Made by a program: the position numbers and the translations under genes. This document shows positions 9,077 through 16,716 of a stretch of 64,000 bases of DNA, one piece after another. This DNA comes from Segetibacter aerophilus (GTDB lineage: Bacteria > Bacteroidota > Bacteroidia > Chitinophagales > Chitinophagaceae), in NCBI RefSeq assembly GCF_007991655.1, contig NZ_BJYT01000002.1, positions 434,001 through 498,000 on the forward strand, in the 5' to 3' direction. The notes below the pieces were generated by a model. That model ran no database searches. It saw only the letters and a program-made list of their open reading frames with translations, and was not told where the DNA came from. Positions within the stretch are counted from its first letter, which is position 1; every line of letters starts with the position of its first letter.

Positions 9077-9544
9077 TTAAACCTTTGTTTCAGGTCCACG
9101 ATTTTTTACTTTTTCTTCTTTTTCATCGAAACTAAATGCAAGAGGTCCATTTCCCGCTATTAAAAAATATACTAGTAAGAGAAGTACTAATATAGAAATT
9201 ATTAAGCCCGAGTAAGGCCGAAGAACGTCATGAGAAAAATTGACAAAAATAATAGCACCTAATAATATTGGTATTTGTATAAGGCAAGCAAATCTGGTAA
9301 AAGCACCTAGAGCAAGAAAGATACCACCAAGAATGTGGGCGAAAACGATATAATGCCCAAGCATTACAGTAAAGAACGAACCGTAGGAGAGATGACTGGA
9401 AATTAGCTCATTCATTATTCCCATATTGCGGAGGAAGTCTATTCCTTTATAACAAAGAAAAATTCCTAATCCGATACGAACTATATCTACCCATTTTGGA
9501 TGGTGAGTATCGCCCCAATGTTCAAGACGTTCTATAGTGTTCAT
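9077..9544 (-). CDS. DoxX-family membrane protein
   Basis: A 155-residue protein with four predicted membrane helices and the family pattern of an early RIGLGIFLCYKGIDFL helix and a polar HILGGIFLALGAFTRFACL segment. DoxX proteins are small inner-membrane proteins often tied to redox or thiol stress; their biochemical role is poorly defined. The C-terminus is short, charged and cytoplasmic-looking (FDEKEEKVKNRG). It has no obvious operon partner, since both neighbours are more than 190 nt away. Confidence 0.8.
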   Translation of the reverse strand: MNTIERLEHWGDTHHPKWVDIVRIGLGIFLCYKGIDFLRNMGIMNELISSHLSYGSFFTVMLGHYIVFAHILGGIFLALGAFTRFACLIQIPILLGAIIFVNFSHDVLRPYSGLIISILVLLLLVYFLIAGNGPLAFSFDEKEEKVKNRGPETKV

Positions 9545-9684
9545 GGTAGTAATTTTTTATTTAGTAAGAGCTACTACTAATTTACTTCGATTTTCTTTCA
9601 ATTCAAACACTTCTAACGCTTTGACACCTACAAATAATTACCAAAAAATTGATTTTATAATTTCGGCTTTTTATAATATTACCA

Positions 9685-9692
9685 TACTTTTG
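9685..9692 (+). promoter_or_regulatory. -7 promoter box of rpsO
   Basis: TACTTTTG, a perfect TANNTTTG, followed by CAGCC. An imperfect -33 element (TTTCG, 9661-9665) lies 20 nt upstream. The leader to the rpsO ATG is about 45 nt. Confidence 0.6.
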
Positions 9693-9742
9693 CAGCCAAT
9701 TAGAAGAAAATAAAAAATTGGTGTCTATTTAAAAATTTCGAG

Positions 9743-10012
9743 ATGTCTTTAACAACTGAAAAAAAAGCAAGCATTTTTACTGAATTTGGTGGGGAAGCAA
9801 AAAATACTGGTTCTATTGAAGGTCAGGTAGCTTTATTAACTGAACGTATCAGCCAGATTTCAAAACATTTACAGGCAAATAAAAAAGATTTTTCTACGCA
9901 TCGCGGTTTGATGCAACTTGTAGGTAGGCGTAAGAGCTTACTCACTTATTTGCAAAGGCACAATCTGCAAGGTTATCGCGGATTGATCGAGAAACTTGGC
10001 TTAAGAAAATAA
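9743..10012 (+). CDS. rpsO: 30S ribosomal protein S15
   Basis: The 89-residue S15 is full length. It binds 16S rRNA early in small-subunit assembly. The diagnostic segment ISKHLQANKKDFSTHRGLMQLVGRRKSLLTYL is present in two halves with the conserved H, D, S, H and RR residues. It precedes pnp, an arrangement found in many bacteria, but a strong terminator between them suggests that most rpsO messages end before pnp. Confidence 0.98.
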   Translation: MSLTTEKKASIFTEFGGEAKNTGSIEGQVALLTERISQISKHLQANKKDFSTHRGLMQLVGRRKSLLTYLQRHNLQGYRGLIEKLGLRK

Positions 10013-10032
10013 TTTTTTCCTCATGATATTAG

Positions 10033-10075
10033 CTATTCCCAACTGATTACAATCACGGTTGGGAATAGTTTTTTG
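10033..10075 (+). terminator. Intrinsic terminator of rpsO
   Basis: An 11-bp perfect stem (CTATTCCCAAC 10033-10043 with GTTGGGAATAG 10058-10068), a 14-nt loop that can pair further, and a six-base T run. It lies 20 nt after the rpsO stop. Confidence 0.92.
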
Positions 10076-10181
10076 TGATTGTACCAATTGGTCAATCATT
10101 TTATTTTTAACCGGAACCTCAGCGATTTGTCCCTCCTTATTGCACCTCCTGTTGCTCCGTACTCAAACATTGTAAATCTAT

Positions 10182-12356
10182 ATGTTATCCCAACCTATTA
10201 ACGTTACTTTCGATATTGGTGGCGGACGCGAAGTCACAATTGAAACAGGAAAACTTGCCCGACAAGCCGACGGTGCTGTCACCGTTCGCCAAGGAAACTG
10301 CATTTTATTGGCTACGGTTGTAGCAAATCGCGAAGCCCGGGAAGGACAAGACTTCTTTCCTTTGTCCGTTGACTACCAAGAGAAATTTGCGTCTGCAGGA
10401 CGCATTCCTGGATCTTTCTTCAAGAGAGAAGCACGCTTGAACGATTATGAAATTTTAACCAGTCGACTGATTGACCGTTCACTTCGTCCTTTATTTCCTG
10501 AAGATTATTTTTGCGAGGTGCAGGTGTTGGTTAGTCTAATTTCCAGCGATCCTGAAGTGATGCCCGATTCGTTAGCTTGTCTTGCTGCCTCGTCTGCATT
10601 AGCTGTTTCTGATATTCCCATTAAAGAAATTATTAGCCAGGCAAAAATTGCTAAGGTAGATGGCCAAATTGTTATTAATCCTACCCGTTCAGAGTTGGAA
10701 AAAGCAGACTTCGAGTTTATCATAGCTGCCACTGATAAAAACCTGATGATGGTTGAAGGTGAAGCGAAAGAATGTTCAGAAGAAGATCTCGTCAGTGCGT
10801 TACAGACTGCTCATGACTCGATTAGAGTTCATATTAAGGCGCAACAGGAGCTGAGGAGCAAAGTTGGCGTACCTGGAGTAAGGGAATATGCTAAGCCAGA
10901 GCAAAGCGAAGAAATCAAGCAAAAAGTAATTGATTTTGCAAAAGACAGAATTGGAATTATTGCAAGAAGCGGTTCTAGCAAACATGCAAGAAGTGAGGCT
11001 TTTACAACAATTAAAAATGAACTAGTTGCAAGTTTAGGTGAAGAAGCAACTGACCTGCAAAAAAAGCTAGCAAAAAAGTATTACGCCGATCTTCAGTGGG
11101 AGGAAGTAAGAAACATGATGCTTGAAGATAGGATCAGGTTAGATGGTCGTGGTCTTGAAGACGTTCGTGTGTTAACAATGGAAGTTGATCCATTGCCAAC
11201 CCCGCACGGTTCAGCACTGTTTACAAGGGGTGAAACTCAGTCTCTTACAACAGTTACTTTTGGTACAAAGCTCGACGAGCTTTTAATAGAAAGTGCTGCA
11301 AAATCTGATTATAGCAATTTCATTTTGCACTATAATTTCCCTCCTTTCTCAACAGGTGAAGTAAAGATGATGAGAGGTGTAGGACGTCGCGAAGTGGGTC
11401 ATGGTAATCTTGCTATGCGTAGTTTGAAACAAATGATGCCGGGCAACGACTATCCTTATACTGTTCGCGTGGTAAGCGATATTCTTGAAAGTAACGGTTC
11501 ATCATCTATGGCTACTGTTTGTGCTGGTTCGCTTGCATTAATGGATGCTGGTGTCCCTCTTCAAAAGCATGTTAGTGGCGTTGCCATGGGACTAATAACC
11601 CGTGAAGATGGTAAATATGCAATCCTTACAGATATTTTAGGTGACGAGGATCATCTCGGTGATATGGATTTTAAAGTTACCGGTACCCGTGATGGAATTT
11701 GTGGTGTTCAAATGGATATTAAGGTTGACGGATTAAGCATGGAAGTAATGACGCAGGCACTTCAACAAGCTCGTCGCGGTCGTTTACATATACTAGATGC
11801 AATGTATGCTTGCATGCCTGCCGCCCGTCCTGATGTTAAACCACATGCTCCAAGAATGGAGAAGTTGTTTATCGACAAGGAATTTATCGGCGCTGTTATC
11901 GGGCCGCAGGGTAAAGTGATACAGGAAATTCAACGTGAAACAGGTACTACCATTAATCTCGAAGAAGTTGGAAACGTAGGTGAAGTAAGTATATTCTCGC
12001 CAGTAAAAGAAGGTCTTGATAAAGCTGTTGCATGGATCAAAAGTATTGTTGCAGTGCCCGCTGTCGGCGATGTGTACGAGGCAACAGTAAAGGGTATCAA
12101 GGAATTCGGTGCTTTTGTTGAGTTTATGCCAGGCAAACAAGGTTTATTGCACATTAGTGAAATAAGCTGGAAACGTTTGGAAACAATGGAAGGTGTTTTG
12201 AATGAAGGCGACGTGGTAAAAGTGAAATTGATTGGACTTGACCCTAAAACAGGAAAGTTCAAGTTGAGCCGTAAGGCGCTTATGCCTAAACCGGATTTTC
12301 AACCGAGAGAGCAGCAACAGGACAGAAGACCTAGTTCTGACAATAACAGGGGATGA
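10182..12356 (+). CDS. pnp: Polyribonucleotide nucleotidyltransferase (PNPase)
   Basis: Phosphorolytic 3'-5' exoribonuclease of RNA turnover, 724 residues, complete. In order it has a first RNase PH domain (about 10-145), an alpha-helical linker, a second RNase PH domain (about 315-545, with GRGLEDVR and the LTDILGDEDHLGDMDFKV active-site region), a KH domain with IGPQGKVI, and an S1 domain (VGDVYEATVKGIKEFGAFVEF). The C-terminal tail is basic and Q/R-rich. It has its own hairpin terminator 25 nt downstream. Confidence 0.98.
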   Translation: MLSQPINVTFDIGGGREVTIETGKLARQADGAVTVRQGNCILLATVVANREAREGQDFFPLSVDYQEKFASAGRIPGSFFKREARLNDYEILTSRLIDRSLRPLFPEDYFCEVQVLVSLISSDPEVMPDSLACLAASSALAVSDIPIKEIISQAKIAKVDGQIVINPTRSELEKADFEFIIAATDKNLMMVEGEAKECSEEDLVSALQTAHDSIRVHIKAQQELRSKVGVPGVREYAKPEQSEEIKQKVIDFAKDRIGIIARSGSSKHARSEAFTTIKNELVASLGEEATDLQKKLAKKYYADLQWEEVRNMMLEDRIRLDGRGLEDVRVLTMEVDPLPTPHGSALFTRGETQSLTTVTFGTKLDELLIESAAKSDYSNFILHYNFPPFSTGEVKMMRGVGRREVGHGNLAMRSLKQMMPGNDYPYTVRVVSDILESNGSSSMATVCAGSLALMDAGVPLQKHVSGVAMGLITREDGKYAILTDILGDEDHLGDMDFKVTGTRDGICGVQMDIKVDGLSMEVMTQALQQARRGRLHILDAMYACMPAARPDVKPHAPRMEKLFIDKEFIGAVIGPQGKVIQEIQRETGTTINLEEVGNVGEVSIFSPVKEGLDKAVAWIKSIVAVPAVGDVYEATVKGIKEFGAFVEFMPGKQGLLHISEISWKRLETMEGVLNEGDVVKVKLIGLDPKTGKFKLSRKALMPKPDFQPREQQQDRRPSSDNNRG

Positions 12357-12379
12357 TTAATTAATTGAATTATAAGTAC

Positions 12380-12408
12380 AAAATGGCCTGTTTAACAGGT
12401 CATTTTTG
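12380..12408 (+). terminator. Intrinsic terminator of pnp
   Basis: A stem of about 11 bp with one G-T pair (AAATGGCCTGT 12381-12391 with ACAGGTCATTT 12395-12405), a 3-nt loop and a T run, directly after the pnp stop. Confidence 0.85.
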
Positions 12409-12431
12409 CTTTATTATAGTTTGAATGTTTT

Positions 12432-12492
12432 GCGGTCTTTTTTTGCAGACAGTAGAATATAGTTTTTACATCGTTGTGTCACACTCTTGTAC
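12432..12492 (+). repeat. Dispersed intergenic repeat, copy C (GTGTCAC core)
   Basis: CATCGTTGTGTCACACTC then TTGTAC (12487-12492), core 12476-12482. The preceding T-rich segment and GCGGTC are a diverged version of the 5' half. It lies between pnp and the six-cysteine small protein. Confidence 0.75.
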
Positions 12493-12601
12493 TGTTAAAT
12501 TTCTACGCAACTTATCTACACCTGTTATTAACTCCTCTATTGTCTCAGGTACATTGAATTTTAATTTTGATATAGAGCTTTTATAATTAAAAGATTGCAA
12601 A

Positions 12602-12772
12602 ATGACACAAAAAAATTTGGCAGAAGCTGCACCCGTTATGAGCGTAGGAGTTCGGGTAAAATCAACTGAGAGGCCTTGTCCTAACTGCGATGCTGTTCTT
12701 GTCGGGAACGACGATGAACAATGCTATGAATGCTTTAACTGCGGTTACATAGATTGCGGCGACGACAATTGA
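12602..12772 (+). CDS. 56-residue six-cysteine small protein (zinc-ribbon-like)
   Basis: A short open frame (ATG 12602, TGA 12772) that a 60-residue cutoff would miss. The N-terminal ~20 residues are uncharged to basic. The rest holds CPNC and, 11 residues on, CYECFNCGYIDC, six cysteines in pairs as in zinc-ribbon or rubredoxin-like knuckles. The last residues are acidic (DDN). An internal ATG (codon 13) is an alternative start. Cysteine spacing and coding composition make it a likely real gene. Metal binding is inferred and the role is unknown. Confidence 0.72.
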   Translation: MTQKNLAEAAPVMSVGVRVKSTERPCPNCDAVLVGNDDEQCYECFNCGYIDCGDDN

Positions 12773-12838
12773 CAATAGTTGGCAGTTCCATCTTATGTAG
12801 TTGAACTGTAAAACTTCTACAAAAAATCAGCAAAACAA

Positions 12839-13879
12839 ATGAAGCATAAAGTCGTGCAGTCAATAATTTTTTCAGTCATTGTTGTTGCATGCAACAGTTG
12901 TGCTATCCGTCAAAAAGCCTTCAAAAACATTCAAACCTCTATGATTACAGCAGGTTCTAAAGAAGAGCTAATTCAAGACAAGAAAAGCAGGCGGAAAGAA
13001 TTGTATGGGTTGCTTGGCAGGCTTCCAGACAGAAACAGACCGATATTCGTAAAGCTGATTTCAAGAGAGGAGACTGATGAGATGACGATCGAAAAGCTGT
13101 TGTTTGATATTAACGGTGAAGAGCTTGTTCCCGCTTATTTCACCAAACCTAAAAATACTATAGGGAAAGTACCTGTAATCTTATTTAATCATTCTCATTT
13201 TGGACAATACGAGGTTGGCAAAGATGAATTTGTAAAGGGTAGGAACGAGATGCAAAAACCTCCTTATGCTTTGGCGCTAGCTCGCGCCGGTTACGCTGGT
13301 TTATGCCTTGACATGTGGGGCTTCGGCGAACGGCATGGAAAAGCAGAGGCTGATATTTTCAAAGAAATGTTATGGAAAGGCCAGGTTATGTTCGGCATGA
13401 TGGTCTATGATAACCTGAGGGCTTTGGATTATTTAACGACAAGGGACGATGTTAATACTAAACGAATCGGTACAATAGGTATGTCTATGGGAAGCACCAT
13501 GTCCTGGTGGCTCGCTGCACTAGATGATCGCATTAAAGTTTGTATTGACCTCTGCTGCTTAACCGACTACCAGGAATTAATAGCAGAAAAAGGACTGGCA
13601 TTGCATGGTATTTATTACTATGTTCCAGACTTACTAAATCATTTTACTACGTCCCAAATAAATGGCCTTATTTCTCCCAGGCCTCACTTTGGCCTAGCTG
13701 GCAAGCTAGACCCGTTAACTCCGCTAAAAGGATTGGAAAAAATTGACCGTAACTTAAAAGAAATCTATAAGCACGACGGAGCTTCAGACGCATGGCAGTT
13801 GAAACTATACAATGTCGGACACCTGGAAACAGCCGAGATGCGAAAGGATATAATGGATTTTTTTAAACAGTGGCTGTAG
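12839..13879 (+). CDS. Alpha/beta-hydrolase (dienelactone hydrolase / acetyl-xylan-esterase-like) lipoprotein
   Basis: A 346-residue secreted esterase-type hydrolase. The N-terminus is a lipoprotein signal with lipobox VVAC (cysteine 18), so it probably sits in the outer or inner membrane facing the periplasm. The catalytic triad is visible: nucleophile S216 in GMSMG, D291 in AGKLDP and H328 in NVGHLE. The fold pattern (VPVILFNHSHFG, YAGLCLDMWGFGER) matches Bacteroidota carbohydrate-esterase-like hydrolases. Substrate unknown. The gene stands alone. Confidence 0.85.
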   Translation: MKHKVVQSIIFSVIVVACNSCAIRQKAFKNIQTSMITAGSKEELIQDKKSRRKELYGLLGRLPDRNRPIFVKLISREETDEMTIEKLLFDINGEELVPAYFTKPKNTIGKVPVILFNHSHFGQYEVGKDEFVKGRNEMQKPPYALALARAGYAGLCLDMWGFGERHGKAEADIFKEMLWKGQVMFGMMVYDNLRALDYLTTRDDVNTKRIGTIGMSMGSTMSWWLAALDDRIKVCIDLCCLTDYQELIAEKGLALHGIYYYVPDLLNHFTTSQINGLISPRPHFGLAGKLDPLTPLKGLEKIDRNLKEIYKHDGASDAWQLKLYNVGHLETAEMRKDIMDFFKQWL

Positions 13880-13912
13880 CAGAAACTATCAAATAAAGGG
13901 AAGCAGAGACTT

Positions 13913-14155
13913 CTAGCTACCTCTATTGGCACCGGTTGACCTGACCTTTTTAGTAACTGCTGCAGGCTTTGCCGAGCTTTTGATAAATTTTGAACCTTTT
14001 CCCTGTTCTTTTAGATTTTTGTTTCCCTGGGTTTCGCTCTTTTTGTTGTTTGTTGGTAATGACATGTTTATCTTTTTAGATTCAACAAATATAACTTTTT
14101 CAGCCGCATCATCAAAAGGGTAGTTGTTCAATTTGTCCCCGAGTTTATCTAACAT
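13913..14155 (-). CDS. Small basic hypothetical protein
   Basis: An 80-residue protein, unrecognised. The first 30 residues could form an ordered N-terminus (MLDKLGDKLNNYPFDDAAEKVIFVES). The remainder is Lys/Ser/Asn-rich and looks disordered and nucleic-acid-binding in character. It begins with ATG and ends 34 nt from the convergent esterase stop. An opposite-strand frame covers the same bases but is hydrophobic, with an odd composition, so this strand is preferred. Moderate confidence only. Confidence 0.45.
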   Translation of the reverse strand: MLDKLGDKLNNYPFDDAAEKVIFVESKKINMSLPTNNKKSETQGNKNLKEQGKGSKFIKSSAKPAAVTKKVRSTGANRGS

Positions 14156-14251
14156 TGTTCTTGAAAATTATTGAAAATAACAAGTTATTTAACTGGGGGA
14201 AGTGTGGCAAGCACTGTGGAAAGGAGATCAACAAGGAGAAATGTAGGTTGT

Positions 14252-14304
14252 AAAAAAAACAGGCTGTCGGTTTACTGATACATCTCCAGATACCGGCGGC
14301 CTGT
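14252..14304 (-). terminator. Minus-strand intrinsic terminator without an adjacent gene
   Basis: A 13-bp stem with two G-T pairs (14259-14271 with 14292-14304), a 20-nt loop, and an eight-base T run on the minus strand. The nearest minus-strand coding end is more than 400 nt upstream, so it may end a non-coding transcript. Confidence 0.75.
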
Positions 14305-14439
14305 AAGAAAGGGAGCATTTGTCTTGAAACTATTTCTCCGGCTTCGTACTTACTACCCATTTAATAATTGAAGTCCGTGATTTGTTCCACGCCCTCCCGG
14401 GCATTGTCACCATCGAAAAGCTTTTCCTGATTTCCTATT
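14252..14439 (-). ncRNA. Candidate small RNA (~190 nt)
   Basis: Defined by a promoter-like pair (TTTG 14477-14480, 22-nt gap, TACTTTTTG 14446-14454), a plausible start near 14439, and the strong terminator at 14252-14304. Inside are a GCCC-GGGA-GGGC hairpin nested in a GGTGA/TCAC stem, and a GAAAAGCTTTTC palindrome near the 5' end. The length resembles 6S RNA, but I cannot find the closing stem that pairs its two ends, so no class is assigned. It could also be a long 3' untranslated region. Confidence 0.35.
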
Positions 14440-14445
14440 TTAACG

Positions 14446-14480
14446 CAAAAAGTAACTCGGGTTGAAAAGCTAGCTACAAA
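14446..14480 (-). promoter_or_regulatory. Possible promoter of the candidate small RNA
   Basis: TTTG at 14477-14480 and TACTTTTTG at 14446-14454 on the minus strand, 22 nt apart. The -7 element has one extra base compared with TANNTTTG, so the match is imperfect. Confidence 0.35.
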
Positions 14481-14715
14481 CAAACTTGTAATCTGTTTGG
14501 CGGAAAAACCGATTTTTAAACTAATGTAAAATGAATGAGAAAAAGTATACTTAAAGGTAGATGGTTATCCCAAAAAAGTCAAGAGAGAAAAGGCGGGATT
14601 TATCAACATTTCACATAACTAAAATCGTGTTCCAGCATAAAAGCCGGATCGGTAGTAAAAACTGACGCAGCTAGAATAAAGGCGAGAATTAGATGAAACA
14701 GTAGGTCTTATTAAA

Positions 14716-15003
14716 TTAAACCTGTTTACTTAGAACAGTCTTGCTATTTGCGGTGAAGTATTGCCATAACCACATAATGCTGAATGAGGGAATGAAGTCG
14801 GAGAAAGGCAGTATTTCTTCAACGAAATTAAAAATTCCTCCAAAAGTGCCTTTTAAACCACCGAACATCTTATAAAAAACAAAAGCGGATATGGGTGCAA
14901 AAACAAGATCTGACAATTCGCCTAATCCTGGAATTGCAAAAGATGCATAGCCGAGTAAATCCATCAGGATGCAAAGGATTAGGGAAGGTTGTTGTTTACT
15001 CAT
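14716..15003 (-). CDS. Small membrane protein of unknown function
   Basis: A 95-residue protein with two or three hydrophobic segments (LILCILMDLLGYASFAIPGLG, LVFAPISAFVFYKMFGG, FIPSFSIMWLWQYF) rich in Gly and Pro. It starts at a clear ATG. The composition and the GLGELSDLVFAPISAF stretch look like a conserved inner-membrane protein, but I cannot name the family. It is transcribed toward the possible small-RNA region. The next upstream gene is on the same strand about 100 nt away. Confidence 0.7.
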   Translation of the reverse strand: MSKQQPSLILCILMDLLGYASFAIPGLGELSDLVFAPISAFVFYKMFGGLKGTFGGIFNFVEEILPFSDFIPSFSIMWLWQYFTANSKTVLSKQV

Positions 15004-15102
15004 TTCTTCTTTTTTTATTAGTTAAAGCAAACAGCTTACCAGTTTTAATAAAGAAGAATTCGACGAGTTTATCCTGAAATTTTGTAGAAGAGAGATAAGT
15101 GA

Positions 15103-15315
15103 TTAGATGGGTAGAGGATTTCTTCTTGATGGTACAACAATGCTCTCATCTTCACTTAAATAAACAAAGAAGTCATATAACTCGTATATATCCCCTGGAA
15201 CTTTTGCACCGCCATTTTCGCTATTGCGTTCGTATGGCCCAAGTATCTGCCCGTTGTATTTAATTTCTGAAAGCTTTTGCTCTAGTGTCAACGTTTTAAA
15301 ATTATCAATGTCCAT
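15103..15315 (-). CDS. Small hypothetical protein
   Basis: A 70-residue soluble protein, unrecognised. An N-terminal helix (FKTLTLEQKLSEIKYNGQIL) is followed by DIYELYDFFVYLSED, also helical. There is no signal peptide and no cysteine. A perfect TATATTTG promoter box lies about 57 nt upstream of the ATG, which supports it as a real transcribed gene. Confidence 0.6.
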   Translation of the reverse strand: MDIDNFKTLTLEQKLSEIKYNGQILGPYERNSENGGAKVPGDIYELYDFFVYLSEDESIVVPSRRNPLPI

Positions 15316-15372
15316 ACGATTAAAAGACTTTTACAGTTTGTTATTTAGATTTTACGATGTCTACCGTCGCTG

Positions 15373-15380
15373 CAAATATA
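15373..15380 (-). promoter_or_regulatory. -7 promoter box of the 70-residue gene
   Basis: TATATTTG on the minus strand, a perfect TANNTTTG, followed by CAGCG much like the CAGCC after the rpsO and purM boxes. Confidence 0.5.
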
Positions 15381-15480
15381 TACGATCTACTCATTTGATT
15401 GCTATAACATAAATTCTTGGGAGGAAAATAAAAAGCACTAAAAAACGCCGCTAACACTATGGAATATTATGTGATAAAAA

Positions 15481-15512
15481 TTGAAAATTGAAACAATGTT
15501 TTCTTATATTTA
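15481..15512 (+). promoter_or_regulatory. Probable promoter of the CBS-domain gene
   Basis: TTG at 15481-15483 and TATATTTA at 15505-15512, 21 nt apart, one mismatch from the TANNTTTG consensus, 22 nt before the ATG. Confidence 0.4.
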
Positions 15513-15534
15513 GATTAATAATAAAATTGCTTCT

Positions 15535-15963
15535 ATGAGAACAGTCGCCCAAATACTTGCACGAAAAGGTATCACAGTTATAACTGTTGAACCTAACACC
15601 CCTGTCATTGATGCTTTAAGAACAATGGCTGATAAAAATATCGGCTCTGTCGTAGTGATGGAAGGGAAAGCTTTTAAAGGGATTATGACCGAAAGAGATT
15701 ATTCGAGAAAAGTAATATTAAAAGGGCGGTCTTCTGATGATACTACTGTGTCAGATATCATGTCTTCATCTTTTCCTGTTATTACGCCAAAAGACTCAAT
15801 TGAGCATTGTATGAAACTCTTATCTGCACATCACTTACGCTATCTGCCTGTAATGGAAAACGAGGAATTAGCTGGGATTATATCTATAAACGATGTGGTA
15901 ACAGAAACTATTCTTAGCCAATACGAGACAATTTCGCACCTGCAGAACTATATACAATCTTAA
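15535..15963 (+). CDS. Tandem CBS-domain protein
   Basis: A 142-residue stand-alone Bateman module with two CBS domains (about 8-65 and 72-135). The repeats are visible as GSVVVMEGKAFKGIMTERDYSRKV and RYLPVMENEELAGIISINDVV. Such proteins bind adenosine nucleotides or related ligands and report energy state; the partner is unknown. The last ~15 residues form a short helix. The next gene converges on it 28 nt away. Confidence 0.9.
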   Translation: MRTVAQILARKGITVITVEPNTPVIDALRTMADKNIGSVVVMEGKAFKGIMTERDYSRKVILKGRSSDDTTVSDIMSSSFPVITPKDSIEHCMKLLSAHHLRYLPVMENEELAGIISINDVVTETILSQYETISHLQNYIQS

Positions 15964-15991
15964 GGTTGTAGGAGTTGGTAATAATATTCAA

Positions 15992-16594
15992 TCAAATTGT
16001 AACAACTGCTTGCCTGGCGATGATGAATTGAATTAACTCATCTATCGTTAAGTCTGCACGGGTAATTGCGTCATTTATATCATCACGTGAAACGTTCGCT
16101 GCAAATGCTTTATCCTTTAAACGTTTTTTTACTCCTTTTACGTCCATACCATCATAAGCGTTAGGACGCATTAAAGAGTAAGCATGAATCAATCCGCTTA
16201 ATTCATCAAACGCAAATAACATTTTATCCATTTTAGTTTCCGGCTCAACACCAAAATGTAGCGGGCCGTGAGAAGCGATAGCCCGAAGGATTTCTGGGTC
16301 TACGTTTCTAGTTTCCAGTTCTTCTATAATTTTTTTGCAATGCTGGTCGGGCCATTGATCCCAGTCTGCATCATGCAGTAACCCGGCCATTTCCCAACGC
16401 CACTGGTCGTGTTCACCAAGTTGCTCTTTTTCTTCTGCCCAATCATGCATCAACCTGGCAACTTGTTTCATATGCAGTTTCAGTCGCTCGTTTAAAACCC
16501 ACTGATTTAGCAGCAGCTCTGCATCTTGTCTTGACAGCACCTTTCCCTTGTTAGCAGGATTTCCGAAACTTGTTCTACCTAATAATAAACTCAT
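15992..16594 (-). CDS. HD-domain metal-dependent phosphohydrolase
   Basis: A 200-residue protein with a complete HD-type signature: H41, the H74-D75 pair in GLLHDADWD, H109 in AIASHG, and a later acidic D130. HD proteins hydrolyse phosphoesters of nucleotides or related compounds with a bound metal; the exact substrate is not evident. A perfect TAATTTTG box ends just 5 nt before the ATG, so the transcript may be leaderless. Confidence 0.85.
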   Translation of the reverse strand: MSLLLGRTSFGNPANKGKVLSRQDAELLLNQWVLNERLKLHMKQVARLMHDWAEEKEQLGEHDQWRWEMAGLLHDADWDQWPDQHCKKIIEELETRNVDPEILRAIASHGPLHFGVEPETKMDKMLFAFDELSGLIHAYSLMRPNAYDGMDVKGVKKRLKDKAFAANVSRDDINDAITRADLTIDELIQFIIARQAVVTI

Positions 16595-16599
16595 AAATT

Positions 16600-16607
16600 C
16601 AAAATTA
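16600..16607 (-). promoter_or_regulatory. -7 promoter box of the HD-domain gene
   Basis: TAATTTTG on the minus strand, perfect TANNTTTG, five bases (AATTT) before the ATG at 16594. This predicts initiation at or beside the start codon. Confidence 0.5.
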
Positions 16608-16716
16608 GGTCATTAGTAAAATATCAAATAAGGTCAAGAAAAGATTAAAACCACTAACGGACTTCTTAAAAGAAAAAGCTAATGAAGGTGGCATGAAATT
16701 ATTGACCTAAGTAAAA

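Larger units (their letters stand above)
14156..14715. other. 560-nt gap without a convincing gene
   Basis: No convincing protein gene is seen. A 71-residue minus-strand frame (14145-14360) overlaps the neighbouring start and runs through a terminator hairpin, and was rejected. The gap holds a minus-strand promoter-like pair, a structured stretch and an intrinsic terminator, annotated separately as a candidate small RNA. The portion 14485-14715 shows nothing recognisable and may be the 3' untranslated region of the next gene. Confidence 0.6.

Noticed and set aside
13926-14123. 65-residue plus-strand frame opposite the basic hypothetical gene
   Set aside because: Hydrophobic Phe-rich shadow frame; the minus-strand frame has a more protein-like composition.
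14145-14360. 71-residue minus-strand frame
   Set aside because: Runs through the terminator hairpin at 14252-14304 and overlaps the start of the 80-residue gene. The C-terminal half has no coding character.
14292-14460. 6S RNA or SRP RNA assignment for the candidate small RNA
   Set aside because: A short stretch resembles the 3' side of 6S RNA, but no matching 5' strand exists and no conserved SRP motif is present.
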